Positions 1-12,506 of a DNA stretch of 64,000 nt are shown here, piece by piece. A model generated the notes under the pieces. It was not told the origin of the DNA and did no database searches. It saw only the letters and a program-made list of their open reading frames with translations. The position numbers and the translations under genes were made by a program. Position 1 is the stretch's first letter; the number at the start of each line of letters is the position of its first letter. The stretch is from Lottia gigantea (lineage: Eukaryota > Mollusca > Gastropoda > Lottiidae), in NCBI RefSeq assembly GCF_000327385.1, contig NW_008710050.1, positions 690,484-754,483 of the forward strand, read 5' to 3'.

Positions 1-844
1 GTTTACTATGAACAATATTATCATTTAAGTTCTTATTTTTTGAATATGCAACTATCATTTTCTGCTTATAGACATGGGGGAATTTCTCTTGAAGGCTCTT
101 ATAGTGGGCATGAACTATCTTGCTTGCTCGATTGCTGGTTGTATTAAACGGGACAACAAAGGGTGCTATGCCTACATTATGATGAATATTTAGTCCTATA
201 GGTCTTGCTGTATTCAATGTCTCAATCCAATGGGCCTCCCTAGATTGACGGAATTTGGTAGTTTCATCTTCGGGCAAGTCAATTTCTATACGCTCAATTG
301 GGATTAGGGTGAGATCGTCTATTGAATGGTCGTCGAGGTTGAAATGATTAGAAACAGGCTTGTCTTTCTTTAATTTGATGTCTGACCTATGAGCATTAAA
401 GCGAGTTCGTAAATTATTCTTAGTTTCTCCTACATATTGTTTGGGGCATTTCTTGCATGAAATTAAATATATTACATTCGAATGTTCACATGTTAGATGT
501 TCCTGGATCGGGTACCTTTTATTCGTAGAGTTGCTTACAAAATAATGAGTTTCTGATATAAAGGGACATGTTTTGCATCTACTGGACAAACATGGAGCAC
601 TTCTTAAACCTGAAGGTACTTCGGCATAAAGTCTGTTTTTAGCTGCTATCTGTGCTAAGGTGGAATTTTTTATGTTTCGTAAAAATCGTTTAGAGTACCC
701 ACGCTCTTTCAGTTTTGAGAAAACAATCGTACAGGCTTGGTTGAAATCAGAACGAAGGTCCGGTGTCCTGTTAGCATCAAAACCCCGGTACCCTGCATCA
801 TCTTTATCTTCATCTAGGCACAATATGAGAATTTTCAAAAGAAC
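1..844 (-). mobile_element. Penelope-like retroelement, C-terminal part with GIY-YIG endonuclease (cut by window edge)
   Basis: A minus-strand reading frame stays open from about position 844 to the window start, where it runs off the edge. It contains a Cys-rich stretch (CLSSRCKTCPF) and then NVIYLISCKKCPKQYVGET (codons at about 480-424), followed by NNLRTRFNAHRSDI. This is the GIY-YIG nuclease pattern: an N-IY start, a YVGET core and the catalytic Arg region. Next come REAHWIETLNTARPIGLN and a basic tail. This order is typical of the C-terminal endonuclease of Penelope-like elements. The reverse transcriptase expected upstream (above 850) was not recognised, so the copy looks 5'-truncated or interrupted. 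The family call rests on motif recognition only; a different retroelement carrying a GIY-YIG domain is possible. Confidence 0.75.
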
Positions 845-1845
845 TCAAATAGTTTACTAGCAAGGGGCTTTAATAGATTAAACCTTCTTAAGTAGGACAC
901 ATATTCACATTGGCCCATATTTGCTCTTTTAATGCCATGATCTTTGACCAGGTCTGTCGTCTGTTTTCTCGGTATGCACTTTATTTTTAATTATCAAAAT
1001 ATTTGTAACTAGACTGACTGATTTCCGTTACCTATGTCTTTAATATGAATCAGGGTGCGGATGTTTACAAATACAAACTTACAAAAGACAAAATATATAT
1101 CAGGTGATTGAGGTCGTTAATCTCAAAGATTTCAACACAGAATAAAGACAGATACCCCACTCTTAAAGATGGTGTTCTAATGAGTTGGAAAAATACCAGT
1201 TTGTCTCACATGTCCATGATTAATTCATAATTAGCTTAATTAGAATAGAATAACCAGAATTTCAATGAGTGACCGATCAAAAAAGTCAAAAAGCCTTTTT
1301 TTTGTTTATCCAGACTGCACATTTATGGACATTTATAATTGGTTAAAACTCTTAATTATATGCAATAAGAACATAATGATATGATTAAGAATACATGATA
1401 ATTCATTAGAAACACCAATTAATCAAATAGTTTCTTAATTTGACACTAAAAAATAAGGAAACCCATCTTTAAAGCACCTCCAAATCGAGGTTGTGGTAAT
1501 TTTCACCTTTTTTCTAACTATCTGCGGTTGAGGATATTGTCGCTAAATCAGGAATGAATTTTGATCATTTAGACGCCCTAGAGCTCCTCTCTATCGACTA
1601 TTATTAACCACTGACATTGTGTATAGTGGGTATAGTTGGTATATTGACAGTTGTTGTACAGTATCACAAGTATTAGAGGTATGTATAGATCGAACGTTAT
1701 TCTCAACTTCAGAATTCACTGGACGCTGGTATAGGTAGTCCGAGATCATGACCTGTTACTGTCTATTTCTATTCAACGCAAATTGCAACTAGTCATAAAA
1801 AAACTGTGTTGGTTTAAACAATTATTACTTTACACATAAAATTCA

Positions 1846-1966
1846 GAGTACGTACTCTTCTAGACACCTGATCCACTTTTTATTATGAAATACTTACTCG
1901 CTCATGATTGATATACTTCATCATGTGAAAAGTTCATTACCTGCTACCAATATTTTACAGTACAAT
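1846..1966 (+). repeat. Interspersed repeat R1, copy 1
   Basis: The segment begins near a TCTAGACACCTGAT motif, continues through AATACTTACTC and TGATATACTTC, and ends with GCTACCAAT. The same order recurs at 36895-37012 (plus) and 39092-39210 (minus), with a short piece at about 39735-39770. It is a dispersed family of about 120 bp without coding capacity; the class is unknown and it is probably a nonautonomous DNA element. Confidence 0.6.
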
Positions 1967-2082
1967 TATGTTTATCACGATCTTCTAGTTTTGTTCGAAA
2001 CCAGTAAAAATACCGACTGATCATAGAACAACAGAGCAAGAGAGAAGAAGAATATATAATATTGGTGGGTGTCGGGCTCGAA

Positions 2083-2185
2083 GCATGATTACACTTTTCG
2101 AAACACCTGATGGTACTTCTCTTTGGAACTTTCTTACGAGATCTTTGAAGGACGGAATTGTCTTGCTTGTACAGCGTCTCATTAC
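2083..2185 (+). repeat. Interspersed repeat R2, copy 1
   Basis: The segment runs from ACACTTTTCGAAACACCTGA to TTGTCTTGCTTGTAC. A second copy lies at 24445-24585 with the same opening and the same TTGCTTGTAC ending. The AACACCTGATGGTACTT core resembles the start of R1, so the two may be related. Confidence 0.55.
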
Positions 2186-2599
2186 TACAATGATGGATGA
2201 ACTACTAGTAGAGTTTAATTAAACTATATATATATATAACTTAACTGACTGTATGCTAATGGATGAAACTAAAAACTAAAAAAAATGTGTGATGAGAGTG
2301 GGGATGAGGTTTACCTTGTGCTGTAATCCCCGGGTAAGACGAACACAATTAATACGTGTAAGAGGATGTGAAGGGTGTTAATTTCGGACTATATTGTGTG
2401 TAAATAGCTGATAGATATGGTATAGAAATAAGCTCAATAAAACTTTCAATCACATCTCACCACCGTCCCTCTCCTCTAGCTTCTACAAATAAAACATCAG
2501 TCAGGTCGAATCTTGTTGTATTGACTAATAACTAGAACGAGATGGAGCCATTCAGTTTATATTTCACCATATAAAATAAGTTATAATCAGTTTTATTTC

Positions 2600-2782
2600 A
2601 TTGTATGGTATTTGATGAGCAGTCTTCCTGTCTCTTTATATTGAATCAGATTGTATGCTACTGGTAGTTTTAGGTATACAAGCAGACGTATTGTATGGTA
2701 TTTGATGAGCAGTCTTCCTGTCTCTTTATATTGAATCAGATTGTATGCTACTTGGTAGTTTTAGGTATACAAGCAGACGTAT
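2600..2782. repeat. Tandem duplication, about 91 bp unit
   Basis: The unit that starts TTGTATGGTATTTGATGAGC at about 2600 is repeated almost perfectly from about 2691. The copies differ by an inserted T near 2752, so the duplication is recent. Confidence 0.85.
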
Positions 2783-2824
2783 TTTAGGAATTGCGTTTGC
2801 CATGGCTGTGCAGTTTAAACCATA

Positions 2825-2935
2825 AGAGCCCCGGTTCCCAACATGGGGTATTTTCACCCCTAGGGATGTGGGGCTAGGGGTGTGGCCAACTGGTGTAGGA
2901 GAAGAATTTATTTTGAATTGAGATAGCATCTCACA
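2825..2935 (+). mobile_element. Nonautonomous element with hAT-like end (GGTTCCCAACATGGGGT), copy 1
   Basis: The sequence GGTTCCCAACATGGGGTATT is followed by CCCCTAGGG and then GTGTGGCCAACTGGTGTAGG. Related copies lie at about 44295-44390 and 60395-60500. Ends of the form GGTTCCCAACNTGGGG are typical of many nonautonomous hAT elements. No transposase is present. Confidence 0.45.
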
Positions 2936-3689
2936 TCATCACACTTGCTGGAAATGTGGATGAACAACATGACTATATTATGATATAACACATAAACCTG
3001 GGTAAATAATGTTTCAACACAAGTTATACGTGTCGTCATCAGATGAAACATTAGGTACCCATGTATTAAAGAAGTGTGTTTTATCATAATTATTGTCTTG
3101 TGTTATATATATGCTCCTCGTTTCTAAATGTCGTTCAAATCTTATATAAAAAGTTGATGCTAACTTCTCTATTATAGATATGATTTGTAAATTGTTATAG
3201 TTGTTACTCTGGTTTTAGGTAATGATATACAACTTTTAAAATATTCCATTCTGATCATTTCAAATAACTGTCAAAAAAGGTCAGATTTACAAATTACTTT
3301 CACCGCAACATTGCTTTATATAATGATACAAGAATTATATATGCATTATAAATCGACACACTGCAGCAATGCTCGGTTCGTTTTATTAAAAAAAACAACC
3401 AGTAATCGAACGCATTCTGGTATATACTGCACTCCAGTAGCCTTTGTTGATTGTTGACAATGTGTGTTTATTTCTGAAGTAAACAAATCAATACCCACTT
3501 TAATTACTCCCAATGATCAATGGCTGCTTGATTCAGTTTCTGTGAAAAGTCTTAATATTCTCACCAAACCGTTGCGGTACACCCCCTGGTGAGGTATCGA
3601 ACCAAGGATTTAGCCCAAGCACAAAATCTTTTTTCATTTCGATTATTTGCGATTTGTTCTGTAGTACAGTCGGTTCGGGTTTTGGAATG

Positions 3690-3865
3690 ACGCCATTTGC
3701 GTGGTGCTTTGTTACATAGAACAAAATAATGTTGGTCGTGGGTTCTAGTCTCGGTTGACATCTTCATTCATAGTCGACCCAGCCTGTAAATGGGTACATG
3801 TATAGTTAATCTGGGAGAGGACCAAGGACAAGCTGGTAGGGTCCTTGTGAATTTAAGTTTTTTTC
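3690..3865 (+). mobile_element. tRNA-derived SINE (family B)
   Basis: A B-box-like stretch, GTCGTGGGTTCTAGTCTC, is followed by a conserved body (GTCGACCCAGCCTGTAAATG) and a 3' part containing GGACAAGCTGGTAGGGTCC and a T-rich tail. The same body occurs inverted at about 6105-6180, so it is a dispersed element. The A-box region is degraded. Confidence 0.55.
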
Positions 3866-4734
3866 CTTGAAGAAAATAGTTTGTATCTTTGAACATGCAC
3901 CTGAATATAAGTTTACCCAGGGTTTGTTCAACAAATCTCGTTCACAAATCACTAGTGAGAAAGTTATTTTACTACATAAACTCATTGACTTTTATCAAAT
4001 ACAAATCAAACTTCGATTAACAAACATCTAAATCCCTTTCTTCGTGCAGTAATGACAAGAAATGCACGTTAAAATGTTAACAAACTCAAACTGAAGTTTG
4101 TGTTAAACCAAAGTTTACCGGGAAGAAAAACTCCAACACTTATCGTTGTTAACTTAGGCATTATTTAGACTTACAGAGAACAGTTAAACTTTTCTTATAA
4201 CACAGAGTGTAACAAATACTTACCCCACACTGTGTTGGTTTTAGAATTTATCTACTTTAAGTTTAACTTCTGTTGTATTGTTTTTGAACTAAAAATTAGG
4301 CCTATATTACCTCCATTTTTACCCAGAAAGACACTAAGGACTGAAATACCTAATTTGGTCATTGAAACAAAAAAGGTTATTTTTTTTATCTGACAAATCG
4401 AAAAGATACTGGTTAAAAAAATAACATTGCTGGATCGACTTCAAACCTGTGTAGGCCATTTATTATAGACGTATACGTCTATATTTTTATTTTGTTACAA
4501 GCAATATACAATATAATCTTAGAAATGCTTCATCTAAAGGTAGATTTTTATTTCATCTTTTCATGTTTAGTAAGTAAATGAGATATGGTCTGATATCGGG
4601 GTGACATGCCCCATTTCTAACTGTTTTTGATGATCTTAACTCTGTACTTTACAGACAGATATTTAGTAGAAAATTTAGGGCCTGATAATAATAATACAAA
4701 TAAAATAACTTCCATATATTAATCTGTTGTATTT

Positions 4735-5135
4735 TTCATTTTGTTTTTTTATATATTATGATAGATAGACACTACAAAGATAAATTTAGCTTAGAAATAT
4801 CTAAACCAAAGGTAATATTGATATATTTCAACTACAAGCAGTGAGTAAATAATTTATGCCTGAAAAAAACGATACAAACTATTCAACTTTAATAATCCAT
4901 ATATAAATTATAATCTGTCGTTATTGCCATAAACAAACTATAAAGATGAAATTGGCTTTGAAATAGCTAAACTAATATTGATATAGATAATTCATGCCCT
5001 GAAAATAACGATACAAAAATACAACTTAATCCATATATATAGATTAATTATCACCTTTTCTCTTATTTTACAATAAAAGCTACAAATAAAAAATTAGCTT
5101 TGAGATAGCTAAGTCAAAGGTAGATTGTTACATTG
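4735..5135. repeat. Degenerate tandem repeat, about 150 bp unit
   Basis: Three diverged copies share the order ACAAAGATAAA, TTAGCTT-GAAATA-CTAAA, AATATTGATATA, ATAACGATACAAA and TCCATATAT. The array is AT-rich and non-coding. Confidence 0.5.
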
Positions 5136-5317
5136 AGCTATGATCTACCATTTCATGTATGACCATATATAAGCTATAGAATGGTTATTGACATAGACTA
5201 TAATAACTTATAGTAATATCATCATAGATCTATTTCTCTTTATACTTGTATCACATTGTTTACACACCGTCAATAGACTGATTAATCAAGACTATCTAAT
5301 CAAATACCTGTACCTTT

Positions 5318-5460
5318 AGGGCGTGGAAGGACTGGTTGTCAGACGCTCACCCCTAGAGATTGTTTCTCTGTGGGTTTCGCTATCCAATAGGTCATAATTC
5401 GTCCTACAATTCACACTTTGATTGGTTGGAAATAATGTCATTTGAACGGTAATATAGTAG
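5318..5460 (+). repeat. Interspersed repeat C, copy 1
   Basis: The order is GGGTTTCGCTATCC, then CACTTTGATTGGTTGGAAAT, then GTCATTTGAACGG. Relatives occur at 35880-35995 (plus), 49210-49335 (minus, inside a deaminase-gene intron) and 55800-55890. No coding capacity is visible; it is probably a MITE. Confidence 0.5.
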
Positions 5461-5929
5461 AAAACATGTCAGATTGCAATGGAGATAATACCATCAAGTG
5501 GTAATGGAATTATTTGGATTATATACATTATTCTTAATGTCTGGTTTTGGAAAGCCTGCCCTAGTTCCATAGTAGAATAAAGATTCCTGTCGCCAATATA
5601 CTATGGTCTATGGTCGGTATGAAACTGAAATGAATTAGAATCTCGAACACTTGACGTCGGTAAACAGCCTAGATAATAGCGACTATTTGATATTTGATCA
5701 TCAAGTATCTAATGTCAATAGATCAGATCACTCCAGGCTAAAACCTATCAGTAACTTGGTGCCGATTTTCTCACTTATTATTGTCTCACATTCTGAAGAA
5801 TGACGTTAGTTTAAAACTTGAGGATTCTGACCCTACTTACTTTCAGGTTTACTATGTTCACACTATCATTGATATAGATGTGGGTATAACTTTAAAAAAG
5901 ACGGTGGGGTTGGAGGGGGGTATGAAATG

Positions 5930-6035
5930 AATGGAGTGTTACGTCCTATGTGGGCTAATGAAGACGGACAACGCCATGCAGAGTGAAATTTTTCCAGGAC
6001 AACGGCATTAGTGCAAATCTGAGTGTTTCGATTCG
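5930..6035 (-). mobile_element. SINE family A, 3' part, minus strand
   Basis: Read on the minus strand this carries the family-A 3' body: CCTGGaaAAATTTC, a GCATGGCGTTG-type segment, CTTCATTAGCCCACAT and TAGGACGTAACACTCC. It matches the copies at 12303, 19570 and 26262. Confidence 0.6.
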
Positions 6036-6104
6036 TGGTTCTATTACTGAAGCTGTCACCAGTTTTTACTAAAAACAAGTAAGATAACAACCTAGGTTCT
6101 CAGT

Positions 6105-6180
6105 GATCCTTTCTACCAGCTGGTTCTTGACATTGAATTATCCGTACCCATTTACAGCGGGGTCGACAGTAATATTAGGA
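6105..6180 (-). mobile_element. SINE family B, 3' fragment, minus strand
   Basis: On the minus strand it reads GTCGACCCCGCTGTAAATGG, then CAAGAACCAGCTGGTAGAA. This matches the body of the element at 3690-3865. Confidence 0.5.
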
Positions 6181-7074
6181 GTGAAGATGGCTTATTCAAG
6201 GTCGCTAGACTTTCACAAACCGTTCTAATAGAAACCACAGATACCGTTTTGGTATTGGGGGTGGGGCTAATGTTTAAAGGTGCTATACCTAACTCATAAC
6301 TTGAAGACAATGTAGCTGGGTGGGTGGCCTAGTTTAAGTGATTTATGTAAACTACATCCACGTCAATTATACAATAATCAAGAGGTAAACGAAGGGTTTA
6401 TTTAAAACTGTTTACCTTTCCTCTTAACAGGCATTTCCTTTGTTGACAAATTATTAATATTAGAATAAACAGAGTTTGGTTTTAGTATTAACTCAAGACT
6501 TTTGAGAGTTCACATACAAACTGAATGAACTAATCTACATATTGTAAATTCCACACTCCAGTCAAGAAAGTTTACATAATTGCGGTTTAAAACTTTGAAA
6601 TGATCTCCATTAGCTATATAAATTTGGAAACGTTTCTAAACATAAACTGTTTATTATATTCTGTGATCGAGTAAAGGGTAATAAACACATAGGCAAAATT
6701 TTCTGTGATTTCAGTGCTTGTTTGTGACTCTGTTTATAAGTATACTCGTATAGTCAGACAAAGAAAGTATGCACTTCCTTGTTCAACTAAAAACATAAAC
6801 ACAAATAGTATACGTTAATCTTTCAAATATAGGATATATAGTTACAATGTAATATTTAGTGCAAAACTAGATTGATTATGTTTATGTTTTAGATTGTACC
6901 CGGATGTGCAAACCATATTTTCTCGGCTAAATATGGTGATGTACATGTTTTTTTCGTCCGTTAATGTTGAAGACAATGGAGTCAAAAAGGAATAATGTAT
7001 CTAGTAGGCTGGGGCTATTTACCACACTATCAATCTGATACATCACATTTATCATTAAATAATGTATTATGATT

Positions 7075-7490
7075 TACAATCTTCGGCAATGGCTGTTTGT
7101 CAGTATGTCTTTGTGATTTGGTAGGAATTTATACGACAAATTAAGATTACAGAATTTTATTACATTCTTTTTTTATATAATAATACTGATCTGAAGTAGT
7201 TTTACCCTTAATAACTGTGTATTACGAATAATAATTGTCTGCATGAATATTTGTCGTGTGCGTCTCTGTGATTTGAAGAGAAGTTATAATGATTTAAGAT
7301 TCTATTATATTATTTGATATAGTTGTGATCTTAACTAGTTTTACCCTCAATAACTGTGTATTACGAATAATCATTTCTGCATGGCCGTTTGTCAGTATAT
7401 GGTCGGAAGTTTTGATGATTTAAGATTCAAGAATTTGAGGATAATCTTATTTGATGTAATTCTGATCTGTACCAGTTTTATCCTGGTGAA
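7075..7490. repeat. Degenerate tandem repeat, about 141 bp unit
   Basis: About three copies share GGC-GTTTGTCAGTATG, TGATTTAAGATT-A and CCCTNAATAACTGTGTATTA. The clearest pair of the last motif begins near 7203 and 7344. Confidence 0.6.
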
Positions 7491-8330
7491 ACAGACGTCA
7501 ATAATTCCCAGGAATCTGTATTTCTGTTCTGTCTAGTTTCCAGACTAACTTCTGATCTACTTCTCACACTCGTCGATTTCTTCATCTTAAAGCTAATCTT
7601 TGTCAGATTCTTCTTGGTATTAAACAATAGTAATTTGGTGGTGATTTACCCGTACCGACTTTCGAAAGCACTTGTGTTGGAATCAGAATTCTTCTTAACT
7701 CGAGGTGGATTTGAAATCAAGGCACCCATTCGCCACCCACGAGCAAACGACAACCCACCATGATATATGACTGAGTTATTTCGCTGGTGATTGTCAACAT
7801 CTATGAATCTTTTGTATTTCAAGTGATTTAGTTTTCGTTAAGCAAATGACGACCTGGAAAGTTTCCAACGCCCTGACCAACTGTTCTCCAGGTTGCCTTG
7901 ATGAAATCTTCTCAGATCTTTATAACCGAATAATAATTCGAATGATAGATTTGATTTAGGTGGCACCTGTGGATAGAGAAGGACGGCTTTTATTGAAAGA
8001 ATAGTTCACGATTGCATAGCGTAGCTTTAACAAGCCGTTCAGAATCAGTGCTATTTGGTTACCGTGAGAAGAATGACTTCACGTTAATTTGAATACGGTC
8101 AATCACTGACCAATATATAGTCCGAGTCTCTGACCATTGTATGTCCCCGGTTGTATACCCTGTTGTTTATATACATAAAGATGTATCATTGACTCGTCAC
8201 GTCGGTAGGCGTCCTCACTGACCTGCTATGGCGACAGAAAATGAGCTCAGAGCATGTTTAGGTCGCTATCAGTGTGGTATAGGCGAGAAGGAAGCGTCAG
8301 ACACCGTACCACTGCTGTAGAATTTGTAAA

Positions 8331-8690
8331 TTTAAAGGAGCAGATGTGCCATTCTTTTTTACCAATAATAATTTAGTCTCAGAAACGTAATGTTTTTAGC
8401 TAAGCTAATCAGTAATAGTGTTCACAGTTCACCGTCGAAATTTCAGCCTTCAAATCCATGTGTATCTAGAATTATCCGCGTTTGAATGTTAAAATGACGA
8501 TTCGTCAATTTAAGATACTCTGTGATATATAGATAAGATATATATAGAAATAGTGAGTAAAATTCCTAGTTTGATTTATTTTTAAAGGAATTATGCGATT
8601 TTCGTACATGTTTAGTACTTCTGAAGACTATTTACATATTTTTGAGACCGAAATCAATCACCCAAAATGGCGCATCTGTCCCTTTAAGGG
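8331..8690. mobile_element. MITE with about 55-bp inverted ends
   Basis: The left end TTTAAAGGAGCAGATGTGCC (8331 on) is mirrored by a right end whose reverse complement reads TTAAAGGGACAGATGCGCC (about 8689 down). The similarity continues inward through a GTCTCAgAAA motif in both arms. The TTAA at each end may be the target duplication. The open frame at 8593-8808 overlaps this element and is not a gene. Confidence 0.65.
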
Positions 8691-10010
8691 ACTTTTTATG
8701 GTGTTTTTTCCCGTTTGCCGGCGACCAATTACATTTCTAGTCGCCATAAATTCTGAAATTGTCGCAGTCCGGTGTGACCGGGCTATAAGAAAGAGTTTAG
8801 ACGTTTAATTTCAACCAGAATCCTCATACTTATCAGATTCTTAGATGCACGTTTACACGTGTCATCAAATTTAGGGTTTAAAATGTTTCATACCTACTAG
8901 GTACGTCCCAAAAAGATCTCACCACCTACAAGTTGTGATCTGTAATAAAATACCATCATCCTTGGCATTATGAATTACCAATTCATCTATAGAAATAATA
9001 TAATAGGCCAATATGATGGATGTAAACGTCATTTTTTTATGTATAGTTTTATTCATTATGATATAATTGATAATGCATATTAAAACACACTGCAGATATT
9101 ATATATATTATAATCATTGATATAATCGTGGGAGTTGACAGTGACAGATTGTTTGATTAGATCACAGAGATCAGATTGTTAGATTAGATCATAGAGATCA
9201 CGATATGGTATCCTATTTGATGACTATGTGCGGGATAAATGCTTCAGTCCACGGCTCAACCAGATGAATGGGGGCCCGCGAACTTAAGTAAGTTGGGGCT
9301 CCTCCCCTGGAGAATTTTTAAAAATAACCCATGCCAAGACAATCATGTCTGATGCCTTACCTCGTGTATTTTCTTCTGCCAATTTCTACATTAGTGATAG
9401 GTAACCGACCTCAAATGAATATTGTATCCACATTACAAGCAACCACGGCCTACAATTTGTAAATAAAATAAGTTCAATGTATTATAATCACTGGGTTTGT
9501 TGATGATATTGACCATGAAGGTGAATTAAAACTGGGACATATTGATATATTGGTATAATAATATAGTTCTTCATTACAGAATATCTAAACACGGTGATAG
9601 TGTTATTCTTTTAGTGTGAGATCAAATCATCGTCGCAGTACCAGGGGTGTTTTTTGCTGCAGAAACCTGTCTTGGTTATTCATTTGATCCATCATGGTTA
9701 TTGGACGCTTTGTATGTTTACCTCATTGGTTTTTGCTAGCTTGTAGATATCAGTGAAGAATTGTGATTTCGGATAAATGACAGTTTTCTTCTTTCTTTCA
9801 ATGTTCACACAAAGACCATCGTCGAAGTACAATGGGTACAAACAATATAAATCCAAAGAAAGATGTAGTATCGTCGCGCTACCATGGAATATACTGTATG
9901 CAAGATATTGATCGAAACCAGAGAATATTCATGTTTTGAAAGTGACAATAGGCTGGTTTTAATATCGTGTGACATTGAGTAAGCCCCTTAACAATCTTCT
10001 GAAATACCTG

Positions 10011-10243
10011 CCCCCCCAGGGCCACGAAACATTTCTCAAGCTCAGCTCAGTTTTACTCAAATTCATAATAGGTTACCCCTCTAAAAGGGTAAAATTTGAA
10101 GAAACATTGTGCACTTCGAAATACATCGGTTAATTTTTTTCTTGAAACAACTAGTTATTCACCTGTAATAGCTGCTTCAAATTTGAGTAAAATCTCAGCT
10201 TTATAAGTATGGAAAAAGTTTTGTGGCCCCCGGGGTCTGATGT
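10011..10243. mobile_element. MITE with long imperfect inverted ends
   Basis: The left arm CCCAGGGCCACGAAACATTT ... GTTTTACTCAAATT is mirrored by a right arm whose reverse complement reads CCCCGGGGGCCACAAAACTT ... GATTTTACTCAAATTT. The arms are about 50 bp around a unique centre of about 120 bp. There is no coding capacity. Confidence 0.7.
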
Positions 10244-10863
10244 CACTTTGGACTGGGTTATTGAACATTGACGCCCTTTCTAACAGCCTTCTAGGCCAAA
10301 AACTGATGTTCTGTTATTTTATTCTGATGTCGTGAGAGAATCTTAGTTGATATTGAATACCTCTTAATCGGTTAAACTTTAAAATATTCTCTTCGATTCA
10401 ATATTAAAGCTATCTAACAGTGCGAATCAGAGAGCACTCGTAATATCGAACAATTCTATTTCACAGTGTGAATTCTTTTCAATTCGCCATATTGTCATTC
10501 CCAAACTAAACAGTGCTATCTATCATCAAACACTAGGACTTTCAACTCATCAATACCATCCCAATATATTCTTCGTTTACATTACTAAATACAGAATCCA
10601 CCTTTTGTACGATTTCACCAAAATATTTGCCCAGAGCTACGAGACTATTCTTGTCATCGAAGTAAATATTATCGTTAATAGCAATCCGTTTACTTTCAAT
10701 GATAATCAATGTCAGCCTTCAGGCAATCACAAGTTTTTGCCGATATTTCTTTCCGGAATATTAAAAGCTTGGAATGTGTTTTTGCCAAAACGAAAGTTGC
10801 AGGACAATTGTATGATTTGAGTGGTGCTAACGGCACTTCAAAATATCCATTCGAGAGTGATGC

Positions 10864-10912
10864 AAGACCAAACTTATCAAGACCAAACTTATCAAGACCA
10901 AACTTATCAAGA
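10864..10912. repeat. 15-bp tandem repeat, three copies
   Basis: AAGACCAAACTTATC is repeated three times in a row. Because 15 is a multiple of 3, it stays open in overlapping frames on both strands; no gene is implied. Confidence 0.85.
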
Positions 10913-11204
10913 ACTTGTAAGAACATCATTTATGAGGAAGAAAACGAGTATATGTCACCTCATTGGACTGATGAAAACAGAAACAGCGTCGTAGAATAGA
11001 ACTATCGTTCTTGCTTGATCTATATTCATCACTAGCATTACTTTCTGACAAATGTCAGGGGTCTTCTAACTCGTAATATCGTTAATAGAAATAGTCGTAG
11101 GGAGAAATCTTCGTTCAGTTCAAAATAATCATCATTCATGAGACAAAACATGTTATCTATTCCACAACACCGTTATTGTTGATTCATGTTTACCTCTTTT
11201 GGTC

Positions 11205-11555
11205 TTCTGGCGGTGGCTCAGTGAGTTAGACACTTGCTCGCTAACCTGAAGGTCCAGGATTCAATCTCGGCATATACCAATATACCTTCAGTCCGGTTCC
11301 CCATTGTAACTCGGTGAGTTAGACGTTTGCTCGCTAACCTGAAGGTCCAGGATTAAGTCCCGGCATATACCAATATACCTTCAGTCCGGTTCCCCATTGT
11401 AACTCGGTGAGTTAGACGTTTGCTCGCTAACCTGAAGGTCCAGGATTCAATCTCGGCATATACCAATATACCTTCAGTCCGGTTCCCCATTGTAACTCGG
11501 TGAGTTAGACGTTTGCTCGCTAACCTGAAGGTCCAGGATTAAGTTCCGGCATTGG
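11205..11555 (+). repeat. Tandem array of SINE-A heads, 93-bp unit, four copies
   Basis: The first copy begins GGCGGTGGCTCAGTGAGTTA (about 11210), the tRNA-like A box. It is followed by AACCTGAAGGTCCAGGATTC, the B box. The next copies start at about 11307, 11400 and 11493 with the linker ACCTTCAGTCCGGTTCCCCA. The copies are nearly identical, so the amplification is recent. The SINE-A 3' body is absent from the repeated unit. Confidence 0.8.
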
Positions 11556-12302
11556 TCGAGTTTATACCTTGCAAATTGTCCAGTCGTTCAGTTTATAGCC
11601 AAAGCTTTAATGATATTATCGATTACAAACGAATAAATCGCCTGATTGGGTATTAGTGAATAATTCTATCAGTGGACGCGGCTCGATGATTCTGGAGTTT
11701 TTCCTTCCTGGTAATTTATAAACAAGATTAATACATTACTCAATTTGATTGAGATTGATGAGAAATCGAAGGTAAAGGGATACATTCCTCCAAATATGAT
11801 CTCTAACACTCGACAAAACATAAACGAGTAGAAACATAAGATGACAACGGAGTATCCTTAAATCATTTCTGCAGATTTGTCAAGGTTGCTAGGCATTTAA
11901 ATACTGAAGATATCAAACTTTTAGGTGGATCAAACAGAACCGCAAAATGCAATTTTTTCAAACAATTTTAGGGCGGCGGTGTCAAACTAGTGGAGACATG
12001 ATATATATTTGAACGATTATGGCATTGTGCAGAATCAGGGAAAATAAATAATGTTTATTTCCTTTTAATTGACGTTTCAATCTTTAAAAAAAACCCAGTT
12101 CCCTTGGCCTACAAACTGACCCAAAACTATATCTACAATACGGGTAAAATTCGACTACAATATCCCTTTATAAGAATAATGTCGCTAAACGTTAAAAGTT
12201 ACTGATAATCTAATAATCGTGAACAAGAATTCAGTGAAGGATAACACTGTCGTTATGTAACTTGTTTTGTTATGTAATCATCTTTAACATTCTTAGGTTG
12301 AA

Positions 12303-12506
12303 AAGCGTCTAGTCGTTCTGATGAAACAATAAACCGAGGCCGAGTGTGCTACAGGTCGTACACGTTTAAGATCCCTCGACAGTTGGAAATCGAAAAACAG
12401 TTTAAGCAGGTTAATACCCCTGTCCTGGCAAAATTTTCATCATTGCACACTGCGTTGCCTGCCTTCATTAGCCCACATGGTGCAGAAAAGTAGGACGTAA
12501 AACTCG
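12303..12506 (+). mobile_element. SINE family A, headless copy
   Basis: The body begins CTAGTCGTTCTGATGAAACA and runs through AATAAACCGAGGCCGAGTGT, CTCGACAGTTGGAAATCG, CATTGCACACTGC and CTTCATTAGCCCACATGG. It ends with GTAGGACGTAAAACTC. This order matches the copy with a tRNA-like head at 26262. The head is missing here, as expected for a 5'-truncated retroposed copy. Confidence 0.8.

Noticed and set aside
660-860. Plus-strand 66-codon frame
   Set aside because: It is antisense to the Penelope-like reading frame.
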